Origin: Bacteroidia bacterium | GTDB taxonomy: Bacteria; Bacteroidota; Bacteroidia; SpSt-205 | Direction: 5' to 3' | Length of the DNA stretch: 55,162 nt | NCBI GenBank assembly: GCA_025057135.1 | Contig: JANWXY010000021.1 | Span: 1 to 55,162 of the forward strand | In this document: piece by piece, positions 7,930-15,271 of the stretch | How the letters are laid out: each line of letters begins with the position of its first letter | Position numbering within the stretch: position 1 is the stretch's first letter | Notes under the pieces: generated by a model | Databases searched by the model: none | The model's input: only the letters and a program-made list of their open reading frames with translations | What the model was told of the DNA's origin: nothing | Made by a program: the position numbers and the translations under genes

Positions 7930-9858
7930 CTACCATAGCCCCGTAATCCGTGGAATATCCCATATATTCCGATATAGAACGCCCCACCGCCCCCGCCGAA
8001 CCTGCTCCATCTCGCGCCGCCAAAAGTGCAAACTCACTGCCGGGTATAGATACCCATAGCGGTACGATGGGTGAGGATGGGGGCACCCGGTTTTCTGAGC
8101 CCGACACACCCGCTCCTGGACAGTGTGCGGATAACGAATAGGGAGCTGAACTATCAGCTTCTCAGCCGAAGGTAGAAGCGCGCGCAAGGTGTCTATGTGA
8201 AGTTTGCGAGCGGCTTTTCCACTGGATAGAGCTTGTAGCCAGTGGTACCGGAATTCTATGCGTAAGTGGGTCAAATTCCAGGCTGTATTCAGCTCATCAT
8301 ATAGCCGCTGAATATCGCCTTCCTTCGGCGCAGCTTTCGGCCATATGGGGTATTTTTGAAGGGCATCCTGCATGCCTGTCAGTGCGGGTGTAAGGTACGG
8401 GCGATATTTTGTAGGCTTTCTATAAATCTTCCATGGGGGCACAGGTAACCGGGGTTGAAAAGCCGGCAGCCAGCGCCAACCTATCTCATCTATGGCAGTC
8501 GTGGGGGTGATGTAACTGAGAATATCCTTTCCCACAAGTAGGCTGTCTTGATACCTGACGATATGTTCCCAGTGGGCTGTATCCCCTCCAAATAGCCGAA
8601 TCATTCCTTCTGCTGGCGAGGGAATATAAAGCGCAGAATCGTATTCGTACTTCCAGCTCCAGCGTGCCACACTCCAATCAAATAACCAGTATCCCACATC
8701 CCATCCTGAGGAGAAGGTGAGATGCCCTTCTACTAAGTTTTCTACGGTGAGAATGTCCTCTAACCGACTGCGCAGGTAGGAAAGCAGCCAAACAGGCACG
8801 GTATTATCAAATGACACCCAGTAAGCCGTTTCAGGGTAGTACCAGACAGGGCGCCGCTGCCGTTCATTTAGAATACTTTCGTACAGGTGTGAAAAGTTTT
8901 TGCACCGATAAACAGGCGCTATGCTATCTCGTAAGCTATAACACATCACCGAATGCACACACAGCGTGATTTCTGAGGGGAGGGTACTCGGATGAAAATC
9001 TCCCACGGCGTAAGCATCAGGTGGCACTACGTGTTGTCTGGTCATCACATGGAGGCCGAGTCTTTTTGCATGAATAATAAGACTGTCTATCCAGCCTCCC
9101 CAAGATTTTCCTACAAACTCCGCGGCATTTAGGTCTACATTTATGCGAGAAATGCCCGTATTACTCAGAATGCCGAGATTTTTCCGAAGCATTTTGGCTT
9201 TGGGGCGCCACCGTGGAATGAGCTGAAATGCCCGCTGCTGCTGCATTCTGAGAGAGATATCTAATCCGACGACTACACCACGCTCCTGAGCATAGCGCAC
9301 TATCCGAGAAAAGTAAGGTTGCCATCGTTCTAAATCCACGGTGCGTAGCAGGCAGAACTCAAAGTAGTTCTGCCTATTCCGTATCAGCCAATCGATATAG
9401 GCTTTTACGAGCTGCTCTCCATCAGGAAATGCTGGGTCATGTAAGGCTTCTGTAAGTTCTATGGGGTGTTGGGTGTGTAGGTGAAAGCCGCGCCACTTGA
9501 AACGGGGCGAGGCTTCCAGCGTTTGCCAGGTGCGCAAGTGCGGGGATACCACAGTCTCCTTTGGATGCACAAAAGTCAGTCCATGTTTTTCCTCTAAAAG
9601 GATATACACACCTGCCACGGCTGAGAGCGTATCTGGGGCTGTGAGGCTGGTATAGGTGGCGAAGCGTTCTATGCGGATTTTGGGAGAGTTCGGCACAATC
9701 TGTATGAGCAGAGACTCTCGGCGAGCATAGCGTGAGAGCAGGCTATCTGCATCTCTGAGCGCATGGCGTAGAGGTGGAGCGCTTTCCAGTTGGGCTTGCT
9801 CTTGATTAGAGGATCCGTGAAGTAACCACAGTTGAAGCCCAATCGTAATCCATATCAT
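7930..9858 (-). CDS. Putative secreted glycosidase-like protein (family not assigned)
   Basis: A 642-residue protein starting with a probable signal peptide (MIWITIGLQLWLLHGSS). I do not recognise the family with certainty. The N-terminal ~120 residues ('SAVAGVYILLEEKHGLTFV') resemble the small alpha/beta domain that precedes the TIM barrel in GH20, GH67 and related carbohydrate enzymes. 'PRFKWRGFHLHTQHP' followed by 'LIRNRQNYFEF' resembles the first strands of such barrels. Later blocks ('GISRINVDLNAAEF', 'LGLHVMTRQHVVPP', 'YPETAYWVSFDNTVP') fit a (beta/alpha)8 barrel. Catalytic residues cannot be named from sequence alone. The track start at 9861 is GTG; ATG 9858 is preferred because a one-mismatch box TAacTTAG lies 5 nt upstream. 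No T9SS domain is visible. It could instead be a non-enzymatic glycan-binding protein. Confidence 0.45.
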   Translation of the reverse strand: MIWITIGLQLWLLHGSSNQEQAQLESAPPLRHALRDADSLLSRYARRESLLIQIVPNSPKIRIERFATYTSLTAPDTLSAVAGVYILLEEKHGLTFVHPKETVVSPHLRTWQTLEASPRFKWRGFHLHTQHPIELTEALHDPAFPDGEQLVKAYIDWLIRNRQNYFEFCLLRTVDLERWQPYFSRIVRYAQERGVVVGLDISLRMQQQRAFQLIPRWRPKAKMLRKNLGILSNTGISRINVDLNAAEFVGKSWGGWIDSLIIHAKRLGLHVMTRQHVVPPDAYAVGDFHPSTLPSEITLCVHSVMCYSLRDSIAPVYRCKNFSHLYESILNERQRRPVWYYPETAYWVSFDNTVPVWLLSYLRSRLEDILTVENLVEGHLTFSSGWDVGYWLFDWSVARWSWKYEYDSALYIPSPAEGMIRLFGGDTAHWEHIVRYQDSLLVGKDILSYITPTTAIDEIGWRWLPAFQPRLPVPPWKIYRKPTKYRPYLTPALTGMQDALQKYPIWPKAAPKEGDIQRLYDELNTAWNLTHLRIEFRYHWLQALSSGKAARKLHIDTLRALLPSAEKLIVQLPIRYPHTVQERVCRAQKTGCPHPHPSYRYGYLYPAVSLHFWRREMEQVRRGRWGVLYRNIWDIPRITGLW

Positions 9859-9904
9859 CACGGCTAAGTTATGGTCGTGGCATCTTTGTCCTCTGACGGA
9901 GTGG

Positions 9905-10363
9905 ATGACGGAGGCGGAGGATTGTTTCTCTCATAGCTGCCCTAATCCCCGTTTTTCACATTACTTTGGCGCTGTGGAAAGGATAGATCACATCGCTTTT
10001 GTCATACCAAATCCTCAAAGCGTTCAGTTGTGGGAAAAGATTCTTGCGCAGAAGCCTTACTACGAAGAAGTTTTAGAGAGTCAAGGCGTAAAAGTGTATT
10101 CCTTTCAAATCGGTGCTGTACGGATAGAGTTAATGGAGCCTCTGTCCGAGGTCACCGCCGATAGGCAAACTCTCATTTCAGGAAGCGCTGGGGTGCATCA
10201 TCTGGCATTTTACACGGAGAACATTTCAGAGCATGTCCAGAGGCTTAGAGAAATAGGTTTTGAGCCTCTTATGGATTCTCCTGTGCCCACAGGCATGGGA
10301 CAAGAGGGAGTTTTGCTCAGGGGAGCGGATGGCTTACTCATAGAGCTGGTTCGTTTTTCCTAA
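9905..10363 (+). CDS. mce: Methylmalonyl-CoA epimerase
   Basis: Interconverts (R)- and (S)-methylmalonyl-CoA between propionyl-CoA and succinyl-CoA metabolism. This is a vicinal oxygen chelate fold protein with the expected metal ligands: His in 'IDHIAFVIP', His in 'GVHHLAFYTENI' and Glu near the end in 'LLIELVRF'. 'VRIELMEPLS' and 'GMGQEGVLLRG' also fit this family better than other glyoxalase-like proteins. The first ~23 residues are not part of the usual fold, so a GTG start at 9974 is possible. A CAtcTTTG box at 9881-9888 lies 16 nt before the ATG. No mutase or carboxylase gene is nearby. Confidence 0.82.
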   Translation: MTEAEDCFSHSCPNPRFSHYFGAVERIDHIAFVIPNPQSVQLWEKILAQKPYYEEVLESQGVKVYSFQIGAVRIELMEPLSEVTADRQTLISGSAGVHHLAFYTENISEHVQRLREIGFEPLMDSPVPTGMGQEGVLLRGADGLLIELVRFS

Positions 10364-10385
10364 CATACACTTTACACAGCTGATG

Positions 10386-10393
10386 AAGATTTG
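10386..10393 (+). promoter_or_regulatory. Near-match -7 box AAGATTTG, 5 nt before pstS
   Basis: One mismatch to TAnnTTTG, followed by cgcag and ATG 10399. Probable promoter of the pst operon. No phosphate-regulon operator was recognised. Confidence 0.45.
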
Positions 10394-10398
10394 CGCAG

Positions 10399-11202
10399 AT
10401 GCGGTATCTGCTGGGGAGCTTGTTTTTGCTAAGTTGTACCCGCAGAGACCTTATCGTTATCAAGGGGAGTGATACCGTTCTCCCACTTAGTCAGGCATTT
10501 GCGGAGAGTTTTCTGAGCAAAAATGCAGATGTGTTAATCAGCGTGACAGGTGGAGGAAGTGGCGTTGGTATTGCAGCCCTCATGAATGGTGACACCGATA
10601 TTGCGATGTCCTCTCGTCCTTTGAAGTTGTCCGAGCGGCTTAAGCTGTCAGAGCGCGGCAAGGTGCTAATAGAAGATACCGTCGCATGGGATGTTTTGGC
10701 TATCTGCGTCCATCCAAGCAACCCAATCCAAAAGCTGACTCGTGCTCAGCTGGCCGATATTTACACCGGCAAGGTAAAAAACTGGCGTGAGCTTGGGGGG
10801 GCTGACCTGCCTATCTTGCCATACTCTCGGGAGTCCAGTTCGGGAACCTTTGAGTTTTTTAGAGAACATATTTTGAAAGGGCAAGATTTTGCGTCTGATG
10901 TGCGTTTCATCCCTGCTACGGGCATGATGGTTCAATCTATTTCTCAGACTCCGGGGGCTATCGGTTATATTGGGATTGCTTATGTAACTCCCGCTGTCAA
11001 GGTTTTAGCTATCGCTCAGGATGGGGATACGGTCTATCGCTATCCTGCCCGTTCTCGGGTGGAGCTTCAAAACTATCCGATCGCGCGTCCGCTTTATTAC
11101 TACTATGACTCCGCTCGGGCGGGCAGGGTAAGGAAGTATTTGCAGTTTGTGCATTCGGGAGAGGGGAGAGCGGTGGTACAAAAAGTCGGATATGTACCAT
11201 GA
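10399..11202 (+). CDS. pstS: Phosphate ABC transporter substrate-binding lipoprotein
   Basis: Binds phosphate at the outer face of the inner membrane and delivers it to PstCA. A short lipoprotein signal ends in 'LFLLSC'. The binding-protein core shows 'VIKGSDTVLPLSQAFAESF', 'VTGGGSGVGIAALMNGDTDIAMSSR' (phosphate loop), 'LTRAQLADIYTGKVKNWRELGG', 'SRESSSGTFEFF' and 'TPGAIGYIGIAYV'. These belong to the PBP-like-2 PstS type common in Bacteroidota. At 267 residues it is a normal short form. First gene of pstSCAB-phoU, overlapping pstC by 4 nt (ATGA), which suggests translational coupling. Confidence 0.92.
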   Translation: MRYLLGSLFLLSCTRRDLIVIKGSDTVLPLSQAFAESFLSKNADVLISVTGGGSGVGIAALMNGDTDIAMSSRPLKLSERLKLSERGKVLIEDTVAWDVLAICVHPSNPIQKLTRAQLADIYTGKVKNWRELGGADLPILPYSRESSSGTFEFFREHILKGQDFASDVRFIPATGMMVQSISQTPGAIGYIGIAYVTPAVKVLAIAQDGDTVYRYPARSRVELQNYPIARPLYYYYDSARAGRVRKYLQFVHSGEGRAVVQKVGYVP

Positions 11203-12356
11203 GGCGAACTTTGGGGAAGCGCATCCTGCAGGCGGCTGCTCTGAGTACTTTCTTGGTGCTTTTAGGGCTTACCATCTTTCTCTTTCGGGAGGGATTGCCT
11301 GCGATTTTTGAAGCACCTTATAAAGGTACTCAGTTTGCTGTGCATCCAGAAAATCCCCTCACGACTTTGACTAGTAATCAGATTCGTTCTTTGGTGAAAA
11401 AGGAAAAAGGATGGATAAATGTGGGGGGGCCTGAGGCTCCTGTGATTGCTGTGCATTTAGCGAACATAGAGCGTTTTGTTCCTGCTGGGGCCTCGCCTGA
11501 GAGGATAAAGCGAGCCTTAGACTCTCTTGCTGAACTTAAGGGCATTTTATTTGCGTTGCCACCCTCCTTCCTACCCACCAAGACCAAGCCCTTGCAAGTA
11601 AAATGGTCGGGGTGGCGTGAGGTATTTGCCTCAGCTCAGTGGTCGCCTACTTATGAGCCTATACCTTCAGTAGGTTTTTTGCCTCTCTTGGCAGGCAGTT
11701 TGTGGGTAAGTCTCATTGGGCTTATCGTAGTAGTGCCTCTGGGCATAGCTATGGCAGTCTATGTGGTGGAGTTTTTACCTAAAAGCATGTACTATCCTGT
11801 GAAGATTTTATGGGAGCTTTTATCTGGATTGCCCTCTGTGGTGGTTGGTTTTTGGGGGCTTGTAGTCGTAGTGCCTTGGATAAAAAAAGCGTTTGGTCTT
11901 TCAGCTGGTGAGACGGCTCTGACGGCTGGACTTTTATTGGGTTGGATGACGCTGCCTTTGATGGCAAGCCTCGTGGAAGAGGCTCTGCGTTCAATCCCTC
12001 GCCTCTTGGAAGAGTCCAGCTATGGACTCGGGGCGACTCAGTGGCAGACGATTATTCGTTTGAAACTGCCGTATGTTTTACCTTCTATTGCGACTGCGAC
12101 GCTGTTATCGGCTGGTCGTATTATAGGCGAGACCATGGTCGTACTGATGGTGAGTGGAAATTCACCGCTCTTGCCGCTTTCTCCCCTTCATCCTGTGCGT
12201 ACTTTGCCGGCTACTATCGCTGCGGAGCTTGGAGAGGCCCCTGTAGGCAGTTATCACTACCATGTACTCTTTTTGCTGGGCATGGTATTATTCCTTTTGA
12301 CTCTCGGGCTAAATCTACTCGCTTATTTCATCAGCCCACGCCATGCGAAGGTCTAA
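11199..12356 (+). CDS. pstC: Phosphate ABC transporter permease PstC with extracytoplasmic insertion
   Basis: One of the two membrane subunits of the phosphate importer. The first helix (about 10-28) is followed by 'FREGLPAIFE'. About 105 residues of soluble sequence come next, before the usual 'EPIPSVGFLPLLAGSLW' and the remaining helices. The BPD transmembrane core shows 'YVVEFLP', 'LLSGLPSVVVGFWGL' and the coupling loop 'EEALRSIPRLLEESSYGLGA'. The insertion contains 'NPLTTLTSNQIRSL...GWINVGGPEAPVI', which lines up with 'NPIQKLTRAQLADI...NWRELGGADLPIL' of the neighbouring PstS. The segment is therefore probably derived from a PstS-like binding protein. The gene overlaps pstS by 4 nt and pstA by 14 nt. 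Confidence 0.9.
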   Translation: MRRTLGKRILQAAALSTFLVLLGLTIFLFREGLPAIFEAPYKGTQFAVHPENPLTTLTSNQIRSLVKKEKGWINVGGPEAPVIAVHLANIERFVPAGASPERIKRALDSLAELKGILFALPPSFLPTKTKPLQVKWSGWREVFASAQWSPTYEPIPSVGFLPLLAGSLWVSLIGLIVVVPLGIAMAVYVVEFLPKSMYYPVKILWELLSGLPSVVVGFWGLVVVVPWIKKAFGLSAGETALTAGLLLGWMTLPLMASLVEEALRSIPRLLEESSYGLGATQWQTIIRLKLPYVLPSIATATLLSAGRIIGETMVVLMVSGNSPLLPLSPLHPVRTLPATIAAELGEAPVGSYHYHVLFLLGMVLFLLTLGLNLLAYFISPRHAKV

Positions 12357-13203
12357 GAAGCGCTGGGGGGAAACAGCCATTACGATTTTTGTCACGGCGT
12401 TGAGCTGGGGGGCACTCGCCATGTTAGCAGCTATCGTAGGGTTTATCATTTATAAGGGCGCCACAGTAATGAGTTGGTCATTTCTTACAGAGCCTATGAA
12501 GGATGGCATGAAAAAAGGTGGAATAGCGCCTGCGATTGTGGGAAGCTTTTGGGTTACGATGGTGGCTGTATTCACAGGCGGCTTCATTGGGACTGCTGCT
12601 GGGGCCTACCTGAGCGAGTTCGCTACTGATCGCCGAGTGAAGCGCTTCATAGAGTTTCTAGTGACTACGCTATCAGGCATACCATCCGTTGTGTACGGGT
12701 TGTTTGGGCTGGCATTATTTGTAGTGGCGCTGGGGTTGGGAGCTTCTATTTTGGCAGGGGGGCTTACGCTCGCTTTACTTTCGCTTCCCTTGCTTATTCG
12801 GAATGCCCAAGAGGCTTTTTCTGCTGTACCTTCTGCCCTCAAAGAGGCCAGTCTTGGTCTCGGTGCTTCTGAGATGCAAACTTTCCTTCGTATAACTCTG
12901 CCTATCGCTTTACCGAGAGTATTGACAGGGTTAGTTTTAGCCACAGGGCGCGTCCTGGGCGAAACGGCCCCCGTCCTTTTCACTGTGGCCGCATACTACT
13001 TACCGACCTATCCTGAGAGTATATTTGAGCCGACCATGCTCTTGCCCTATCATTTGTATGTGCTCATTACCAGTGGGGTAAATGTAAAAGAGACGTATCC
13101 AGTTGCGTTTGGGACGGCTCTTACTTTGTTGCTTTTGAGTCTGGCATTTACTTTAGCTGCAGCGTATCTTCGTTATCGCCTCAAACAAAAGTATCGTGTA
13201 TAA
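12343..13203 (+). CDS. pstA: Phosphate ABC transporter permease PstA
   Basis: Second membrane subunit of the phosphate importer, pairing with PstC. Of 286 residues, six hydrophobic segments are visible. '[12 protein letters not shown]', '[22 protein letters not shown]' and the ABC coupling loop '[22 protein letters not shown]' are diagnostic of PstA. '[21 protein letters not shown]' is the conserved late helix. The start overlaps pstC by 14 nt and the end overlaps pstB by 8 nt. No extra domain is seen, in contrast to PstC. Confidence 0.93.
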   Translation: MRRSKKRWGETAITIFVTALSWGALAMLAAIVGFIIYKGATVMSWSFLTEPMKDGMKKGGIAPAIVGSFWVTMVAVFTGGFIGTAAGAYLSEFATDRRVKRFIEFLVTTLSGIPSVVYGLFGLALFVVALGLGASILAGGLTLALLSLPLLIRNAQEAFSAVPSALKEASLGLGASEMQTFLRITLPIALPRVLTGLVLATGRVLGETAPVLFTVAAYYLPTYPESIFEPTMLLPYHLYVLITSGVNVKETYPVAFGTALTLLLLSLAFTLAAAYLRYRLKQKYRV

Positions 13204-13948
13204 GTTAGAAGCTCGTCATATCACTGTCTGGTACGGTACTTATAAGGCATTAGACGATGTCTCCCTGTCTTTAGAGCGGAATCAAGTCCTTGCCCTCATT
13301 GGACCCTCAGGGTGTGGAAAATCCACTTTTCTCCGGCTCCTCAATCGCATGAATGATTACATAGAGGGCTTCCGCATGGAGGGGGAGTTGTTGATAGATG
13401 GCGAGAACATCTATGCTCCCGAAATAGACCCTGTATATCTGCGCCGCAGGGTGGGTATGGTTTTCCAGAAACCCACGCCTTTTCCCTTTTCTATATATGA
13501 AAATGTTGCTTATGGCCTTCGTCTGCAAAATCGGCTCAAAGAGGCTCAGATACAAGAAAGGGTAGAACAAGCGCTCCGACAGGCGGCATTATGGGATGAA
13601 GTGAAGGATAATATCAAGAAGTCCGCTCTCGCTCTATCTGGTGGGCAGCAACAGCGACTTTGTATCGCCAGGGCTTTGGCAGTGCGTCCTTCTCTTTTGC
13701 TAATGGATGAGCCGACCTCGGCGTTAGACCCGATTTCTACATCAAAGATTGAGGAATTGATTCACGAGCTGCGTCGCAGCTATACCATCGTTATCGTGAC
13801 GCACAATATGCAGCAAGCTGCCCGCATTAGCGATATGACAGCGTTTTTTTACATGGGGCGGCTGATAGAGTGTGGTCGTACAAAAGACTTTTTCACTAAC
13901 CCTCAGCATCCCGAGACTTTGAGGTACATAACTGGCAGATTTGGTTGA
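13196..13948 (+). CDS. pstB: Phosphate ABC transporter ATP-binding protein
   Basis: ATPase that powers PstCA from the cytoplasmic side. Walker A 'GPSGCGKST' at 36-44, Q-loop '[21 protein letters not shown]', ABC signature '[15 protein letters not shown]', Walker B 'LLLMDEP' and the switch His in 'IVTHNMQQA'. '[18 protein letters not shown]' and '[19 protein letters not shown]' are specific to PstB among ABC ATPases. The start is GTG at 13196, inside pstA. Length of 250 residues is normal. Confidence 0.96.
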   Translation: MYKLEARHITVWYGTYKALDDVSLSLERNQVLALIGPSGCGKSTFLRLLNRMNDYIEGFRMEGELLIDGENIYAPEIDPVYLRRRVGMVFQKPTPFPFSIYENVAYGLRLQNRLKEAQIQERVEQALRQAALWDEVKDNIKKSALALSGGQQQRLCIARALAVRPSLLLMDEPTSALDPISTSKIEELIHELRRSYTIVIVTHNMQQAARISDMTAFFYMGRLIECGRTKDFFTNPQHPETLRYITGRFG

Positions 13949-13950
13949 TT

Positions 13951-14631
13951 ATGAGCCTAATAGAAACGGAAATTGCTAAGCTTCGTGCCCGGGCTTATCA
14001 GGTGGTCAATCAGGTACGGCTGCAGTGGTCTCTCCTTGAAGAGGGGGTTCGGATGAAGGATTGGCCGCGGCTATTAGAAATAGAGCGGCTACGAGAGGAC
14101 GCTTTGGAAGAGGATATGCGCCTGGATCGGCGATGTGCGCGCATCTTAGCTCTTCATCAGCCCGTAGCGAGTGATTTACGGTTTGTGCTGGCTACACTTC
14201 GCATGCATTTTTATCTGGATGAAATAGGGGAGCGGCTTCCGGCCGTGGGTCGCCGCCTTGCTCAGAGTATGCCTAACTTGTCTGCCTCTCAGGATATTCC
14301 CATAGAGCGTCTAGTCAGCAGCGTGCGTCGCCTCTTGGAGAGTTGTTTAGAGGCTTTCTTTCAGAGCGATACCGATAAGGCCAAGAGCATAGATAGGGAA
14401 GATGAGCTTGTAGATCGCACATACGAGGAATGTATGCGTTACATTGTGCGTGCCCTCAGCTTACCCTTGTCCGAAAAGGAGGCTACCGCTTGGCTGGAGA
14501 TAGCTATTGCGACTAAAACTTTGGAGAAAATAGCTGACTACGCCATAGACATTGCGGATGCTTCTATATACTATGCGGAGGGGGTATATTACTGGCATCG
14601 GTTTGTTCGCCGGTCAAGTTCCGAACCTTAG
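13951..14631 (+). CDS. phoU: Phosphate transport regulator PhoU
   Basis: PhoU links the Pst transporter to control of phosphate uptake and, where present, to the PhoR kinase. The 226-residue protein is all-helical with two PhoU repeats: 'DWPRLLEIERLREDALEEDMRLDRRCARIL' with 'QPVASDLRFVLATLRMHFYLDEIGER', then 'AKSIDREDELVDRTYEEC' with 'EIAIATKTLEKIADYAIDIADA'. These carry the conserved E/DxxxD metal-site patterns. The track start at 13945 is TTG overlapping the pstB stop; ATG 13951, two nt after pstB, is preferred. The end overlaps the convergent WbqC-like gene by 18 nt. No phoR/phoB pair is in the window. Confidence 0.92.
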   Translation: MSLIETEIAKLRARAYQVVNQVRLQWSLLEEGVRMKDWPRLLEIERLREDALEEDMRLDRRCARILALHQPVASDLRFVLATLRMHFYLDEIGERLPAVGRRLAQSMPNLSASQDIPIERLVSSVRRLLESCLEAFFQSDTDKAKSIDREDELVDRTYEECMRYIVRALSLPLSEKEATAWLEIAIATKTLEKIADYAIDIADASIYYAEGVYYWHRFVRRSSSEP

Positions 14632-15096
14632 GAGCTGATCTAAAATGGATATTTCATCCCGTTGTAGGGTGAAGTTGAGTTTGACCGGATATGGGCTCCA
14701 TTCATACTGCCAGCTGTATAGGCTTCCCAGCTCTTGGAAAATAAGTTCTGCGAAATCTTTTAGGGTCGTGAAATCGGCTTCTGTGTACAAGTACTCCAAA
14801 AAGGGTTTCCATTCATAGAAAAAGGGGGCCTTACCGTACAAGGTCAGTAGGGAGCGCCAGTGGTACAACCGCCAGCGTTTATCTGAGGGCCATGTAGCTG
14901 TATGTGGGGTATTTTTCGTCGCATGTATGATTGGTATGCTGAGCCAACGTTCATCAGCGATGCGATAACGGGTATAATAACTCCCCTTGGGAAGGCGAGC
15001 GGGATAAGCTATCAAGAAAGTGCGCAGCCTGTGAGCCCGTTCTACCCATGAAACTGGCGGCCAGATATAAGCAGGTAAAGCTTCCACAAATGACAA
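14614..15096 (-). CDS. WbqC-like family protein
   Basis: A 160-residue protein matching the WbqC-like family at both ends. The N-terminus 'ALPAYIWPPVSWVERAHR' resembles the conserved 'QPxYFPxxxYF' start, and 'YHWRSLLTLYGKAPFFYEW' resembles the 'HWRSIxxAYGxAPYF' block. 'RWLSIPIIHATKN' fits 'LSVPV'. The family occurs in O-antigen and surface-glycan clusters, and its biochemical role is not established. It is somewhat shorter than typical members (200 or more residues). The start is uncertain: TTG 15096 or GTG 15087. The 18-nt overlap with phoU is convergent, so they are not co-transcribed. Confidence 0.65.
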   Translation of the reverse strand: MSFVEALPAYIWPPVSWVERAHRLRTFLIAYPARLPKGSYYTRYRIADERWLSIPIIHATKNTPHTATWPSDKRWRLYHWRSLLTLYGKAPFFYEWKPFLEYLYTEADFTTLKDFAELIFQELGSLYSWQYEWSPYPVKLNFTLQRDEISILDQLLRFGT

Positions 15097-15271
15097 TCTT
15101 AGGTCATCTGTGCGGATGTATGATATAGCCTTTTCCGAGGGATTTGCTTTATAGCCGGCATACAGGCCTTAGCGAAACACTATTAGATGCCGTCCGAAGT
15201 AGGCTTTGAGCTTCTTTCGCTCTGGTTCTCTCAGGAGAAATTTGCCCGGGAGAATTTGTGTATATTGCAGT

